The position numbers and the translations under genes were made by a program. The notes beneath the pieces were generated by a model. That model did no database searches, had not been told where the DNA came from, and was given only the letters and a program-made list of their open reading frames with translations. Positions 42,901 to 51,335 of a DNA stretch of 64,000 bases are shown piece by piece. How positions within the stretch are numbered: position 1 is the first letter of the stretch; the number at the start of each line of letters is the position of its first letter. Origin of the DNA: Toxonevra muliebris (Eukaryota > Arthropoda > Insecta > Diptera > Pallopteridae); assembly GCA_963691655.1 (NCBI GenBank), contig OY829327.1:65918079-65982078 (forward strand), written 5' to 3'.

Positions 42901-45677
42901 ATTTTGGCTAACCAGGTGATTATAGTCACCACTACTTTGAGAGACTGTAGAGCCTCAGATATTGCAAATATGTGCTAATTTATGATTTCTACGTTTACAA
43001 GGGACCCTTTAAAAAAAAAAAACAATTTGAAGGATTTGTGTGTGGATGTATGTGTGTATGTGTTTGTGTATGTTTTATAGGGGTTTGAGTAAAACATTAA
43101 AAAAAAAATTTTTTTTATTTCATAAAAAAAAATTTAATGAAAAAAAAAACTAAAATGTTTATGTTGATTCAGAATGCCCGTGATACGTACTTTTAGTAAA
43201 CATATCCATTCCAAGCACATATTTGCTTGAAGTACGTAGAATATTTGAAAAAATGACGGTGGTGATTTCAGTCACCAGTGGGCAAAAATAAAAATGTATA
43301 ATGAATTCATGGAAATCGTTTCCATTGATCGTTCGATTTTGCTTCAGGAACTGTTTGTAAGAAAAGAGTTGATGGTGCTCACGTATCTGAGGTGAAGCAA
43401 AAGGCGAACGAAGAAAGGCTAGCATCATTAGCCATTTGGCAGAATAGATGGGAGAACTCATCGAAAGGCAGGTGGACGTATATACTTATCCCTAAGATTG
43501 AAACATGGATAAATAAAAAATATGGAGAGACAAATTATCATATAACGCAGTTTTTAACGGGTCATGGAGGGTACAGAAAGTATCTGTACAGATTTAAGCA
43601 TGACGACTCCCCACTTTGTCCTATCTGTAAGGACCAAGTGGAAGACGTAGAGCACGCAATTTTCAACTGTCGGCGTTTCAGTCCAACAAATATGACGTTG
43701 CCAAGCCCATCACGCATTATAGAGTGTATGATCCAGTCGGAGGAAGACTGGTCAGAAATAAGTGGGTTCATCACGAATGTGCAAAATGACCTAAGGAGAA
43801 TTGAACGTCTTAGGAGAGCAGACTTGACGAATACAGCCTAAAGGCTAACCAGCCCCGCGAAGTAATACCTAACGGCAGTACCGCGGGGATAGTGGTTGAC
43901 GAGCACGGGGGTGAGGTTTAGTACGTAGGTGCATTTCTGAGCAGATCCAGTCAGTATGTGAATCGTGCATGCCAATAGTACGGACTACTGGTATCTATGA
44001 AGATTCCTCACCTCCAGGGCGCATCCAAAAAAAAAAAAAAACACATTACAGGTACCTCCTATTTAAGTCAAAGAATGGTTTGGAAGGAAATTCTAAAGCA
44101 AATTATAAAATTTGGTATACTTCATTAAAATATCCTCTAGAATAATTGTTATGCCGATATCGGGCAATAGTCACCTCCCATTAAAGTGACATCTTCAAAG
44201 GGTAATAAAAGAGGAAATACTGGTACAAATCAACAAATCAGTTTGGTATAGAGTTATGAATGATAAATAAAATATTTCCTGCAAAACACTTTTAAATCGC
44301 ATAATAACCACGCCCACCTACCGTTAAATGCAAGTGTTTTTAGAGGGTGTGTAGGGTATATAAAATTCAGTCGCTTCCAAAAACCAATCCAACTTTTTTC
44401 ATTTGATGTTGTATGCTCGAATTTTTTATTAAGCTTGCATCTTTTTTTCATTTGATGTCACAGATTGGTTTTGTGATTTTCATACTACCTCAACTTTGCC
44501 AAGAGAGGACAGCAAAGTTAGGGAAAACACAACGATTAAAATTTAAAAATGAAAAGTTGATTTTAAACCTCTAATGCCAAAAAATTTAAAACTTTTTTTT
44601 ACAAAGTCCCGGTTTCCACAGGCAAATTTTACTTTACAAAATTTTATTTGTTTCCTTTTGATCTTTGCGTACGAGCTTCCACAAACAAATTTTAGTTTTG
44701 AAATTTATTTATTTATTTATCTTTTTATTTTATGTACTGGAAAAGATTCATCTTAATGTACTCTTATATTTTCTAATAATAATAATTCTTTGGCTAGGGC
44801 AAAATGCCAAATGGGAGTAAAAGGAAAGAAACGAATGGAAATAAATAAATACATGCCGCTGCATTAGCACCACTAGTTTTCCAATATCTTCGCTCGTCTA
44901 TTTAAAATGCCATCTTTTATTGATTTACAAAATTTAGAATAATTTAAATTTTTGATTTTCCAATTCACAGCGAATGCACCAAAAACGAAATGTCAAAAAA
45001 ATTGTTTCAGCGAAGAGAGCAAAGCAGAATTTGCGAGTACGACAAAGTCAGTATTCGAAAAATTTTATTTGTCTTCCCTCTTCCATCTCGCCCACAAAGT
45101 TGGGAGTTTTCGCAAACAAAAATTTGCCTGTGGAAACCGGGACAAAGTATGCACTGCAGCGTAATTTGTCCAGCGGGGTCTTTTTTTGCCCCACTGAGTG
45201 ACAGTGGTATAATTGAAACCTTTACGTCCTGAACATAATTTTAAGCAGAATTAAACGTTTAAATTTGTTCTTACCTCATCCATTGCGGATGCAGTAAAAT
45301 CAATTTGAACTTTATTGCTAAATGTTTGCAATTCTTTGTATTCTTCCAAAGTAAATTCGAGATACTCTTTATGTTCGCCATATGTTTTTCCCCATGAATG
45401 TTCTCCATCATAGCAACGATTTAAAGCTGATTTTGTAAATTTAGCAGATAGACAAGACTTTTGAAATTTGACACAATTACAACCAGCTTTCTAAAAATGT
45501 ATATATATTAAATACAAAATTTTCAATCAATGGATGTGTGTGTAATACTTTGGCTTCCAAAATCATTTGTTTTGCAATCACAACACTTCCTTGGTGGTTT
45601 TGTCCGATTTCTGCTATGATATATATTTCATTTCCAGAATTTTCAATAATTTTGCTTCCCAGTTGAATTGATGCCAT
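30141..45677 (-). CDS. Nans: N-acetylneuraminate (sialic acid) synthase, 3 exons
   Basis: Coding exons are 45549-45677, 45275-45490 and 30141-30950, all phase 0 with GT-AG introns, giving 384 residues. The enzyme condenses phosphoenolpyruvate with N-acetylmannosamine or its 6-phosphate to make sialic acid, in the cytosol. The NeuB barrel shows IIAEIGQNHQG (residues 20-30), KFQKS, HSWGKTYGEHKEYLEF, FTASAMDE, IKIGSGDANNF, GYSGHELG and ERHFTLDKKQKGSDH. A C-terminal antifreeze-like (SAF) domain follows, with KLGKSIIAARNLKSG. The ATG at 45675-45677 has context AAAATGG. An in-frame GTG five codons upstream is not a likely eukaryotic start. Intron 1 is 58 bp; intron 2 is 14,324 bp and full of transposon relics. 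The reading frame is intact. Confidence 0.95.
31000..32400. other. Intron 2 of sialate synthase, AT-rich part
   Basis: No separate gene is seen. A short GAA microsatellite occurs near 32073-32092. AAAGAGGTCGCAATTCGC near 31016 also occurs near 745. Confidence 0.4.
32412..32535 (+). mobile_element. Fragment of a CAGTAGAATT-ended (pogo/Tigger-like) element
   Basis: Begins CAGTAGAATTCCTATAATTT, preceded by TA. It contains AAAATAAGAAAAATACGAATTAAC, whose reverse complement occurs near 52835-52870 in the related element at 52498. It appears truncated against the LINE that follows. Confidence 0.5.
32580..34215 (+). mobile_element. LINE relic, LOA/I-like, reverse transcriptase to RNase H and zinc motif
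   Basis: The reverse transcriptase catalytic box is present (VKVVVYADDVTLMVSG) with LGLNPSKTVLMLFTNRTK and RYLGVIL. The connection region follows (MYKAVVRPILTYGALVWWKA), then RNase H with TVFTDESK, FQAEMLAIREA, NFSDSQAAIRAL and LIWVSGHRNIEGNEMADELA. The C-terminal motif is CRSCDYPEEKETTSHFLCECP and the end is LNELLSFINQSGW. Stops and frameshifts break it into at least four frames. ORF1, the endonuclease and the first half of the polymerase are missing. It sits antisense within sialate synthase intron 2. Confidence 0.92.
34363..34603 (-). CDS. Two overlapping small ORFs, unknown
   Basis: Two minus-strand ATG frames overlap. One (ATG at 34603) reads MSFRNGLSCSRMLVFIGIFI and continues FLHSEVATESS, like a signal peptide, stopping at 34418. 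The other (ATG at 34590) reads MDLAALGCLFSLVSLFFYIL and continues RWRRRVA, like a signal anchor, stopping at 34363. The shared DNA is less AT-rich than its surroundings. I recognise neither. One may be a first exon of a gene nested in the sialate synthase intron, or both may be chance. Confidence 0.25.
34680..35100. other. AT-rich intronic DNA
   Basis: No supported feature within this part of sialate synthase intron 2. Confidence 0.35.
35105..35160 (-). repeat. Dispersed repeat core, inverted
   Basis: AAGTGGGTGTGGCGCCTCCC followed by ATACAAAC is the reverse complement of the GTATGGGAGG and CCACGCCCACTT core seen at 20190 and 49690. Confidence 0.5.
35190..35300 (-). mobile_element. MITE fragment related to 51812-52266
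   Basis: The reverse complement reads TTAGTGGATGTTCAGGCGGG through TGTCTGAAAGAGAGATG and GATAGCAAAGTTGCGC. It matches the left part of the element at 51812, which is AGTGGCTGTTCAGACGAG through GAGTTGCACCG. Confidence 0.65.
35538..36008. mobile_element. Non-autonomous DNA transposon with TATCGATAG repeats
   Basis: Flanked by a perfect 8-bp duplication, TTAAGCTA (35530-35537 and 36009-36016). The ends are imperfect inverted repeats: GTTAGCTAAACACCGATAG on the left, GTTGGCTAAGCATCGATAG from the right end reversed. Several TATCGAT and CGATAG words cluster near both ends. No coding capacity. The 8-bp duplication fits hAT or P-type elements. Confidence 0.7.
36060..37320. other. AT-rich intronic DNA
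   Basis: Very AT-rich, with repeated TTTGTAATAMAAAAT and AAATCAAATAAT phrases near 36440-36590. No gene supported. Confidence 0.35.
37330..38060 (-). mobile_element. jockey-type LINE relic, reverse transcriptase part
   Basis: On the minus strand the order is AGVPLSSVLGPILYLLYTSD then LPLT (reverse transcriptase motif before the active site), then ISIPQADEAKYLSLYLDRRL and TWKNT. Further on come LYWLL and LKPVW-like sequence with YGIQLWG-like residues, then LEILQRFQNKIHCII. This is the usual jockey order. The YADD box region is degraded (stop-rich), and multiple frameshifts occur. It is 5' truncated near 38060. It lies in sialate synthase intron 2 in the same sense as the gene. Confidence 0.8.
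38575..38765 (+). repeat. Imperfect direct repeat, about 120-bp period
   Basis: AGTCGTCATAGAGTCACAAA and AGTCGTCGTAGAGCTACAAA start two similar units, each continuing TTTTGA and GCTTAT. The CACGCCCATCTCCCATACAA segment between them relates to the dispersed core at 20190. Confidence 0.5.
38767..38840. repeat. Polypyrimidine tract
   Basis: A C/T-rich run including CCCCTCCCCCCTTCC. It could form unusual DNA structure. No gene. Confidence 0.5.
38940..40670. other. Intronic DNA, no gene supported
   Basis: A short exon-like pair is visible at about 39243-39343 (MLSKKFVDENNQPIVK, then a frameshift into VERMNVTAYERENLQS before GTAAGT) and about 39433-39500. It is too weak to call. Confidence 0.3.
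40676..40985 (+). repeat. Dispersed repeat, inverted partner at 55790-56100
   Basis: The reverse complement of 55790-56100 aligns over the whole stretch. It shares CACGACTGCGTAC, ATGAAGTCGGAAAAATGGG in a close form, CAAAGTTGTTRAGCA, CCTCTTGAAAATGA and GAACATTAGAATGACC. Moderate divergence. Class unknown, non-coding. Confidence 0.75.
41555..41872 (+). repeat. Dispersed repeat with GTGACTTCAA array, copy 2
   Basis: The left part is an array of TCAAGTGACTCCAAGTGACT. The right part matches 930-1075 (see copy 1). It abuts a LINE fragment. Confidence 0.6.
41860..42110 (+). mobile_element. LINE C-terminal fragment with zinc motif
   Basis: The frame has CRSCHDEEETESILHFLCQC followed by P, then VELSDLLTFIRRTKWF and a stop near 42093. 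This is the terminal CxxC-H-C domain typical of RNase H-bearing LINEs. Only the 3' end is present. A fragment of a similar LINE faces it head-on at 42160-42600. Confidence 0.8.
42160..42600 (-). mobile_element. LINE 3' fragment, RNase H remnant plus zinc motif
   Basis: The minus strand shows HRYWVPRHKDIPGNYKANEL (altered WVPGHxDIxGNxxADEL), then VAIITGHCLIGRHANRL and FRSCLDEEEEKETAFYLLCN, ending near KVDNYIHRLG. It is decayed and inverted relative to its neighbour. An AT microsatellite near 42165-42182 separates the two tails. Confidence 0.8.
42601..43384. other. Intronic DNA, no gene supported
   Basis: AT-rich, with a TGTGTATG-rich run near 43035-43075 and long A/T homopolymers at 43100-43150. 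Confidence 0.35.
43385..44041 (+). mobile_element. R1-like LINE, 5'-truncated, with poly(A) tail
   Basis: The frame to 43841 reads WENSSKGRWTYILIPKIETW, INKKYGETNYHITQFLTGHG, YRKYLYRF and SPLCPICKDQVEDVEHAIFN with C. This is the C-terminal domain with CxxC-H-C typical of R1-type LINEs. A GC-rich 3' UTR follows (CCCCGCGAAGTAATACC, GCAGTACCGCGGGG) and ends in 15 or so A residues near 44026-44040. An intact frame, a clear tail and a sharp 5' truncation suggest a recent insertion compared with the other LINEs here. Confidence 0.85.
44042..44605. other. Intronic DNA, no gene supported
   Basis: Nothing beyond a weak CCACGCCCACCT phrase near 44310. Confidence 0.35.
44606..45143. mobile_element. TIR element with GTCCCGGTTTCCACAGGC ends
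   Basis: The left end is GTCCCGGTTTCCACAGGCAA and the right end is its reverse complement ending at 45143, with AAA on both sides. A LINE tail lies inside at 44702-44790. The element ends about 130 bp from sialate synthase exon 2. Confidence 0.75.
44702..44790 (+). mobile_element. LINE 3' tail fragment
   Basis: TATGTACTGGAAAAGATTCA through TCTTATATTTTCTAATAATA is almost identical to the reverse complement of 15985-16075. Only the tail is present. Confidence 0.75.
45275..45490 (-). CDS. Nans: Sialic acid synthase, exon 2
   Basis: Starts after acceptor TTTTTAG and ends at donor GTAAGA. It encodes 72 residues from KAGCNCVKFQKS to DFTASAMDE, including the substrate-contact segment HSWGKTYGEH. 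Confidence 0.95.
45549..45677 (-). CDS. Nans: Sialic acid synthase, exon 1
   Basis: Begins at ATG in context TGTAAAATGGC and encodes 43 residues, including IIAEIGQNHQG. It ends GAAGCCAAA before donor GTATTA. The 58-bp intron 1 is open in frame for several codons. Confidence 0.93.
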
Positions 45678-45699
45678 TTTACACAAGTTCACAGAAGCT

Positions 45700-46590
45700 T
45701 TGAATATAACGGCGTTTGTCGGTACAGCATATCATAATAAAAATTCGTTCACAAAAAAGTTTATCCGTGCATATGTAGAGATATAATAGCGGGATTCATG
45801 ATACGAAATAACTTTACCATTTGCATATATTTATCTTTCGCATATACAGAGCATAAAGCATTTGCGTAAATATTGTATAGCTGTTCGGTGTCATTCCATA
45901 AAATTATAAAAAAATGAAATTGAAGTTGTCAAAAAGAAGTGGAAAAAAATATATGTATATGATTAATAATGTAGAGTCTGTTCCAAATGGTATCAAAGTA
46001 CTCGAGTTAGTAAATTTTTGACACTTTTGAGGTGAGTCATTGAATGAAATTATAAGAGCTGTGAGTTTTGCATGAATATACGTTTGCGCCCTTTTTCGCA
46101 CACCAAAATCGTTGCGCAAATTTTTGCGGTTTGTGTAAATATTTTTTCATACAAATTTTGACAACTCATTTTTGAGCTGGTAAATATCTCGATGACCATA
46201 CATACGTTGACCCCTCGTAAATACTTCTTCACTCCTTTTAAACTATCATTTATAAACAAAATATAAAAATAAGTTTAAAATAAAGAAAAATAATTTCCAA
46301 AACGTTTTTTCTCATTTAAAATGATTTAAAAACCAATTTTATATATTCCTTTACTTACTTTTTTGTGAAAAACTATTTAAGAGGGGTCAACATATGACCA
46401 CCGATATGGAGTTTGCGCTATTTGTGAGGCTTTTGTGTGACATCTCGAATCCCACTAATATTATGTACATACATACATAATATGTATGTCAGTGGCGGAT
46501 ACTTTGTGGGAGGTTTTGAGAGCACTGTCGTGGACGTTCAAGCAGAAATCATTGGCATAATTATATTCAAAAATGTCACTCATTTATTAT
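45700..46590. other. Upstream region of sialate synthase, no gene supported
   Basis: The promoter must lie here, but no core element stands out. AT-rich sequence with an ATACATACATA palindrome near 46465. Confidence 0.35.
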
Positions 46591-46600
46591 GGGTTTAAAG

Positions 46601-46897
46601 CAGTGTGGCCAACTCAGCGCTTTTCCCGCTGATTTTAGTGCTTTTTGAGAATTAAAACGCGGAAAAAAGTGATTAAGAACTCAGTGCGTTTTTTTTCAAT
46701 TTAAAATTTCTTTGAAAAATCGAAGAAATTTTTATTGACTAGAAGTATCAGATGTGTGCCTGTATTAGTGAAAAAGTTTAAATGTATTGAGATTTCTCTC
46801 ATGTATATAAGGAACAAAATTTAACGTTTTTTTTAAGAAAATAAGCGTTTTATACTCCATTCTAGCGGATTTTGAAAAACAAAAGTTGGCCACACTG
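46601..46897 (-). mobile_element. hAT-type MITE, copy D
   Basis: A 297-bp inverted member of the family (starts CAGTGTGGCCAACTCAGC, ends CAAAAGTTGGCCACACTG). The flanking octamers GTTTAAAG (46593-46600) and GCTTAAAG (46898-46905) differ by one base. Confidence 0.92.
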
Positions 46898-46905
46898 GCT
46901 TAAAG

Positions 46906-47274
46906 CAGTGGTCGGCAAAATTGAAAATGAGATTGTGTTGGTGAGCGCAAAGTAATTGCCACACACTGTAGAAAAATAAACCTAAAAGCCGTCACATGAC
47001 AAATAAGAAACTTAAAAAACTTAAAGTAAAGGTATTCTTCCAATGCATTTATTTAAATCAATTCATCGCATGTTACCAAAGGCATTTGAAATCATAAGTA
47101 TTTTTTTTGCGTTAATTTTTAGTCATACAAATAATTTCTCGCCGTGAACATAAGAAAAAAATCAACACAACCACTGCTCATGTTGCTTCGTTGCTGTCTG
47201 AACACTAATTGCAAGAGCGTAAGAATGCGTGTGATGAACGTACAGCTCGTTTGAGTAAGGTTTGCCGACCACTG
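46906..47274 (+). mobile_element. Second hAT-type MITE family
   Basis: A 369-bp element with ends CAGTGGTCGGCAAAATTG and GGTTTGCCGACCACTG. It is flanked by GCTTAAAG (46898-46905) and GTTTAAAG (47275-47282). It abuts copy D and shares the same target octamer. Non-coding. Confidence 0.9.
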
Positions 47275-47282
47275 GTTTAAAG

Positions 47283-47584
47283 TATGGTTAAAGTACAGTT
47301 TATTTTTGAATATGACTATGCGCCATTGAGTCTAGTTTTTTTTCCTGAGATGAAGTTAGTGTATACAATGGTAATAAACATTACCAAAATTAATCAAAGT
47401 TCACAGAATAATATATGATCAGATCAGATAATATATGATCAAAAATGTAATTGTTAATTCCTAATGGAAGGCCCACGATATGTTAAACAATTTCTACACT
47501 GTAACCATTTTCTTCTTTAGTGTTTGATTAGAGTTTCATCCTGACGATCTGTAGATTCGGCGCAGAAGCGCAAACGAAGCAACC
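47283..47584. other. Intergenic DNA, no gene supported
   Basis: Contains a short direct repeat of ATATATGATCAGATCAGATA near 47408-47440. Nothing else. Confidence 0.3.
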
Positions 47585-47585
47585 A

Positions 47586-47752
47586 AAGCGTATTTAACAG
47601 GGTGAAGTCATTTCAGAGAGTAAATGTTATTGTGTCAAAAACAGCTTCCGTTGTGAATATTTAAAATTTGAATTTTGACATTTTGACACTACAACATTAT
47701 TCAAATAAATGAGAGAGTTCTCAGAGATGGCTTCACCCTATCAAATACGCCT
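47586..47752. mobile_element. Short TIR element, about 165 bp
   Basis: The ends AAAGCGTATTTAACAGGGTG and CACCCTATCAAATACGCCTT pair over about 35 bp (on to GAAGTCATTTCAGAG). A MITE or foldback without coding capacity. Confidence 0.65.
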
Positions 47753-47759
47753 TGGAAAT

Positions 47760-49180
47760 AACGACTAGGATCGAACGGCCTGCAGATATCGTACAAGGAG
47801 AGCCGACTCGAAATAAGACAAGGCAAGGATAAAGAGAAGAAGCTGCTTCTACTTGAGTATAGTTTGCAGTATTTAAAAATGACATTTCGCGTTTTTTTGT
47901 AATTTTCCGTTTTTTTATATTACTTTTATTTTCAAATTTCAAATTAAATACAAAACAAATAAAATTTATTAAACAATTTTAAAAGAAGTAGAAAAATATG
48001 AAATAAGGTTATTTTTAGACTCAATTTTTCGGATAAAGAAAATTGAAATGGAGGATTTTCACAAATAAATGTAAATAAATTTTAAATGGAATGAATGGAA
48101 TTTTAATGAATTTAAAAAAGTCGTAATTATATGATATTTTATTTCTTTTGGAATTGTTTAATGAACTTAATTCTGTTCAAACTCAATTTGTAAATTAACA
48201 AAATTTAAGCTGGTTGGAAAAATTCTGGTTCATGATTCATAAAGTTCTTTATTTAAATTATTCATGAAAATGAGCCCAGTTTTATTTATTTCTTCTTTTG
48301 TTATTTTAAACCGTCTCAGCTAGATGCACGGTATCTATGTGAAAAAAATTTACCGTGCTGCAGTAAAACGGCTAGACACATATATTTTTATTGTAAGCAT
48401 ATTTTCAGAATTTTTGGAATTTCACATCCTGACAAATTATTCGAGCGCTGGAGACATTTCAGTATTTATATTTAATTAAATTTTGTATTCTTTTTTTTAA
48501 TTGAGCTTCTATTTTTTAAACAGCATCCCTTTTACCCAATTTTGGCCCGCTACTGATCTATTTAAATTAATGCATACTCATGTATATGCATAAGTTATAT
48601 ATACAGTAATCCCCGAATAACTTGAACAAAGATGCTTGAATGCATGTTGAAGTAGAGATCGCAGTTTGCTAAATGCTTTATTTAAATTTATAATCGATTG
48701 ACCAAACACATACTATATCTGGTTGTATTGCATTACTATGTTTTAAGTTTCATCAAAAAATAATTTTTATAAATAAACAAAAACGTATGTACATTTCATG
48801 GGCATTCACGCAAAATTCATTTTCAAAAGTTATAAATACGCTATAAAAGCTTAAAAAGTATACATATGTACATATACGTTTAAACTATATTTATTATCCA
48901 AAATATAATTTAGTGCATCGTTTGAAAATCAAAACTTATTAATCAAAGACCCAATCAACAAAATCAATTTAAACTTATCGCTCACGATATATATGTTTGT
49001 ATCTATAAACGAAAGAAAAACTTAAAAACCACTTAAATTTAGTTTCCCATGAAAATTTGCTTTCCCTTATATACATACTTATAAATAAATAGCCTCCGAT
49101 CAAAATCTAATTATTGCATTAAACATTCATATAATTTACATGAGCAGTTATACTCATACTTGTGCAATAGTGTCAACATT
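47760..49180. other. AT-rich intergenic DNA
   Basis: No gene supported. CAGTAATCCCCGAATAACTT near 48605, preceded by TA, resembles the end of a pogo/Tigger-like element. Confidence 0.35.
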
Positions 49181-49905
49181 CTTATTAGCTAATGCTACCA
49201 ACATTCCATCTTAACATAAAAACCTTCATCACCTTTCTTGCTAATAACTATGAAACAAACAAACAAACTATCATTGTTTTCCTTACTATGGCTCTCCACA
49301 TATGTTATTTTAGTGCATGTTTACATTGGCGCATGCATGAACGTCATGGCCATGACCGTCGAGGTTACATTGTCGCAACCAATCCAGCATTTCTTTGAGC
49401 TTGAGTTCTTTCTTTTTGTATAACGGCTTAAAAAATAAAGACAAAAATTAATATACGAAGAGCCCACTTGCCCAAAAATACGACATTCTACCTAATAACT
49501 ACTACCAACATACCGTCTTTTCAAACAAACTGTCTGTGTTTTCCGAAATTACATCGTTTGAAGTAATCTGTTTGAATTGCAGGTGCCGTACGTATTTCAC
49601 TAAAAACTACCACATTTTACCCAATAGCTACTACAGCCTTTGCACACAAGCTGTCATTGCCTTCCCTAGTCAAGTCACTTCAAGAACTTAGTTTGTATGG
49701 GAGATGCCACACCCACTTGCCCAAAAAATACCAAATCACCAATAATTACTACTAACCTACCTAACTACTACATTCATATCACACAAACTTTTATAGCCTT
49801 CTTTATTATGGTTTCTCAGTTATGCCACGCCCACTCGCTTGATGGAAATAAAAATATAACCTATGTTAAATACAATACTGAAAAAGCTTTAAAATCTTAC
49901 TGAAC
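49180..49905 (+). repeat. Degenerate tandem repeat, about 160-200-bp units
   Basis: Three to four units share CCCACTTGCCCAAAAAATAC, CCAATAACTACTAC and CACACAAACTGTCATTGCCT with variation. Units start near 49185, 49465, 49600 and 49700. The phrase GTATGGGAGATGCCACACCC links it to the dispersed core at 20190. Confidence 0.65.
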
Positions 49906-49977
49906 CGATTTGAAACATAAAGAGTTGTGGATATACGAAACCAAGTTACAATTTTATATAATAGTATGGTCACCGTA

Positions 49978-50113
49978 GCTAGTTATTAATGTGTTGGACT
50001 GCTACACAGTCGCCTATGAAAAGCTTTTTTTGCTGTTCGGATTCGGCGAAAACTGTAGCACCCTCCATGGGTTGTGGTGCCATAATAGTAGTAGTACTAT
50101 AATAGTAGTAGTA
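49978..50113 (+). mobile_element. tRNA-derived SINE, copy 2 (internally deleted)
   Basis: The start GGTCACCGTAGCTAGTTATT keeps the box A region and GTGTTGGACTGCTAC. It then jumps to the 3' body (CCTATGAAAAGC, TTCGGATTCGGCG) and a TAGTAGTAG tail. Box B is lost in the deletion. Confidence 0.8.
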
Positions 50114-50285
50114 TATTTCTATAGGAAAATAGAGCTGGCATAAATTTAGGCTCAACTATCGGAATCAATTAACTGGGAATAACTGTATTATTATACATTT
50201 GTATTTTTCCAAGTACGAGTATAAAGAAATAGTTAATTGACCAATTTAAAAAAATTTAAATACTTAACTGAGGCTTAAATGTATA

Positions 50286-50662
50286 CAAGGGGATTCGTTC
50301 CCGATGGTAAAGATGAAAGGAGGTAATAGGGAAGGACCAGATAACTAAAAACCGTATTTATGGTCCAAGTGGAGGCCGTGATGTAGTGGTTACTGTGCTG
50401 GGTGCTTGGGTTCGTTGCTCGGCACGGTTAAAAATAGAAAATACAAATTTTCTACACAACATGCCACGACACAACCTCTTGGCTGGAAATGGCAAACCTC
50501 CAAGAGTAAAACTTGTCTAGGAAAACTTGAATGGATGCAAAAACCTCGGTCTAAGCTTTCAATGAGTGTTTATACCACAAAAAAAAAACTCCCATGACTA
50601 TTTACTTGTCTCGATCTCCCCTATCACTTTTTCGTGTTGACTATCGGGAACGAATCACCCTG
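50286..50662. mobile_element. MITE with CAAGGGGATTCGTTCCCGAT ends, hosting a SINE
   Basis: The left end CAAGGGGATTCGTTCCCGAT pairs with ATCGGGAACGAATCACCCTG at the right end. Both sides are flanked by TATA, consistent with a TA duplication. The arms match for about 70 bp. SINE copy 3 lies inside. Confidence 0.82.
50374..50600 (+). mobile_element. tRNA-derived SINE, copy 3
   Basis: The 5' region GGCCGTGATGTAGTGGTTAC (box A) and TTGGGTTCGTTGC (box B) precede a body shared with copy 1 (AATAGAAAATA, CTCTTGGCTGGAAATGGCAA). It is better preserved at box B than copy 2. Confidence 0.82.
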
Positions 50663-50698
50663 TATACAATATTTTTCGTTTATGACGAAACCTCTTAA

Positions 50699-51335
50699 TA
50701 CCATGTTCCCATTGACCCGAAATTGCGTGGTTTTGATCATATCTGTAGTTTCGGTTGAAACTGCGTTGCAATGCTCAATTTCGGCATATACAAATAAAAA
50801 CGAAACCAGGGAAATGAGATGGTTTCAACGAAACCGCATTCGAGACCGCGCAAAAATCTAATGTGTGTAATCTGAATGTGTTCACTGAATATTGAAATAA
50901 ATTTGCTCTGACATTTATACTTTGCTTTGCTTACAACTTGATTAATGTGAAAAAAAAACAAAATATAAAAAAAGTAATTTGTGTAGTGCGCGGGAAAAGG
51001 AGTGTGGGCAGAAAAGATGGAGGAAAAAAAATGGCCATACATATGAAGAAATGGCGGAGAAGCTGCGGCAGCAAGGCTACATAGTGACTGCAGTTGCAGT
51101 GAAACAAGATACATAATAATTGACGCTTTCTCCTATAAACTTTTATTTCGTTGTTAAATATTTTGTTTAACATTTTGATCCTCTTCGTATTCAAATTTAT
51201 TCAATATAAGCAATAATTAAATGAACTGTCAAACGAAACCATAATCGAAACCAGCTGAACCAATGTGAACGATTGGAGTTTCGTTCGAAACCATTTGCCG
51301 AAACTGCGCCATTTCCGCTCAGTGGGAACATGGTA
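50699..51335 (+). mobile_element. PIF/Harbinger-like element with Myb/SANT remnant
   Basis: The terminal repeats TACCATGTTCCCATTGA and TCAGTGGGAACATGGTA are flanked by TAA (50696-50698, 51336-51338), the target preference of PIF/Harbinger. A plus-strand frame near 51020-51110 reads NGHTYEEMAEKLRQQGYIVT then AVAVKQD. This resembles the Myb/SANT-like DNA-binding domain encoded by such elements. GAAACC words recur near both ends. No transposase remains, so it is a deletion derivative. Confidence 0.75.

Noticed and set aside
45678..45692. Upstream GTG start for sialate synthase
   Set aside because: Eukaryotic initiation at GTG is unlikely. The ATG at 45675-45677 has a strong AAAATGG context and fits the family's length.
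50737..51114. A 125-residue antisense frame
   Set aside because: It overlaps the Harbinger-like element and runs opposite to its Myb/SANT-like segment.
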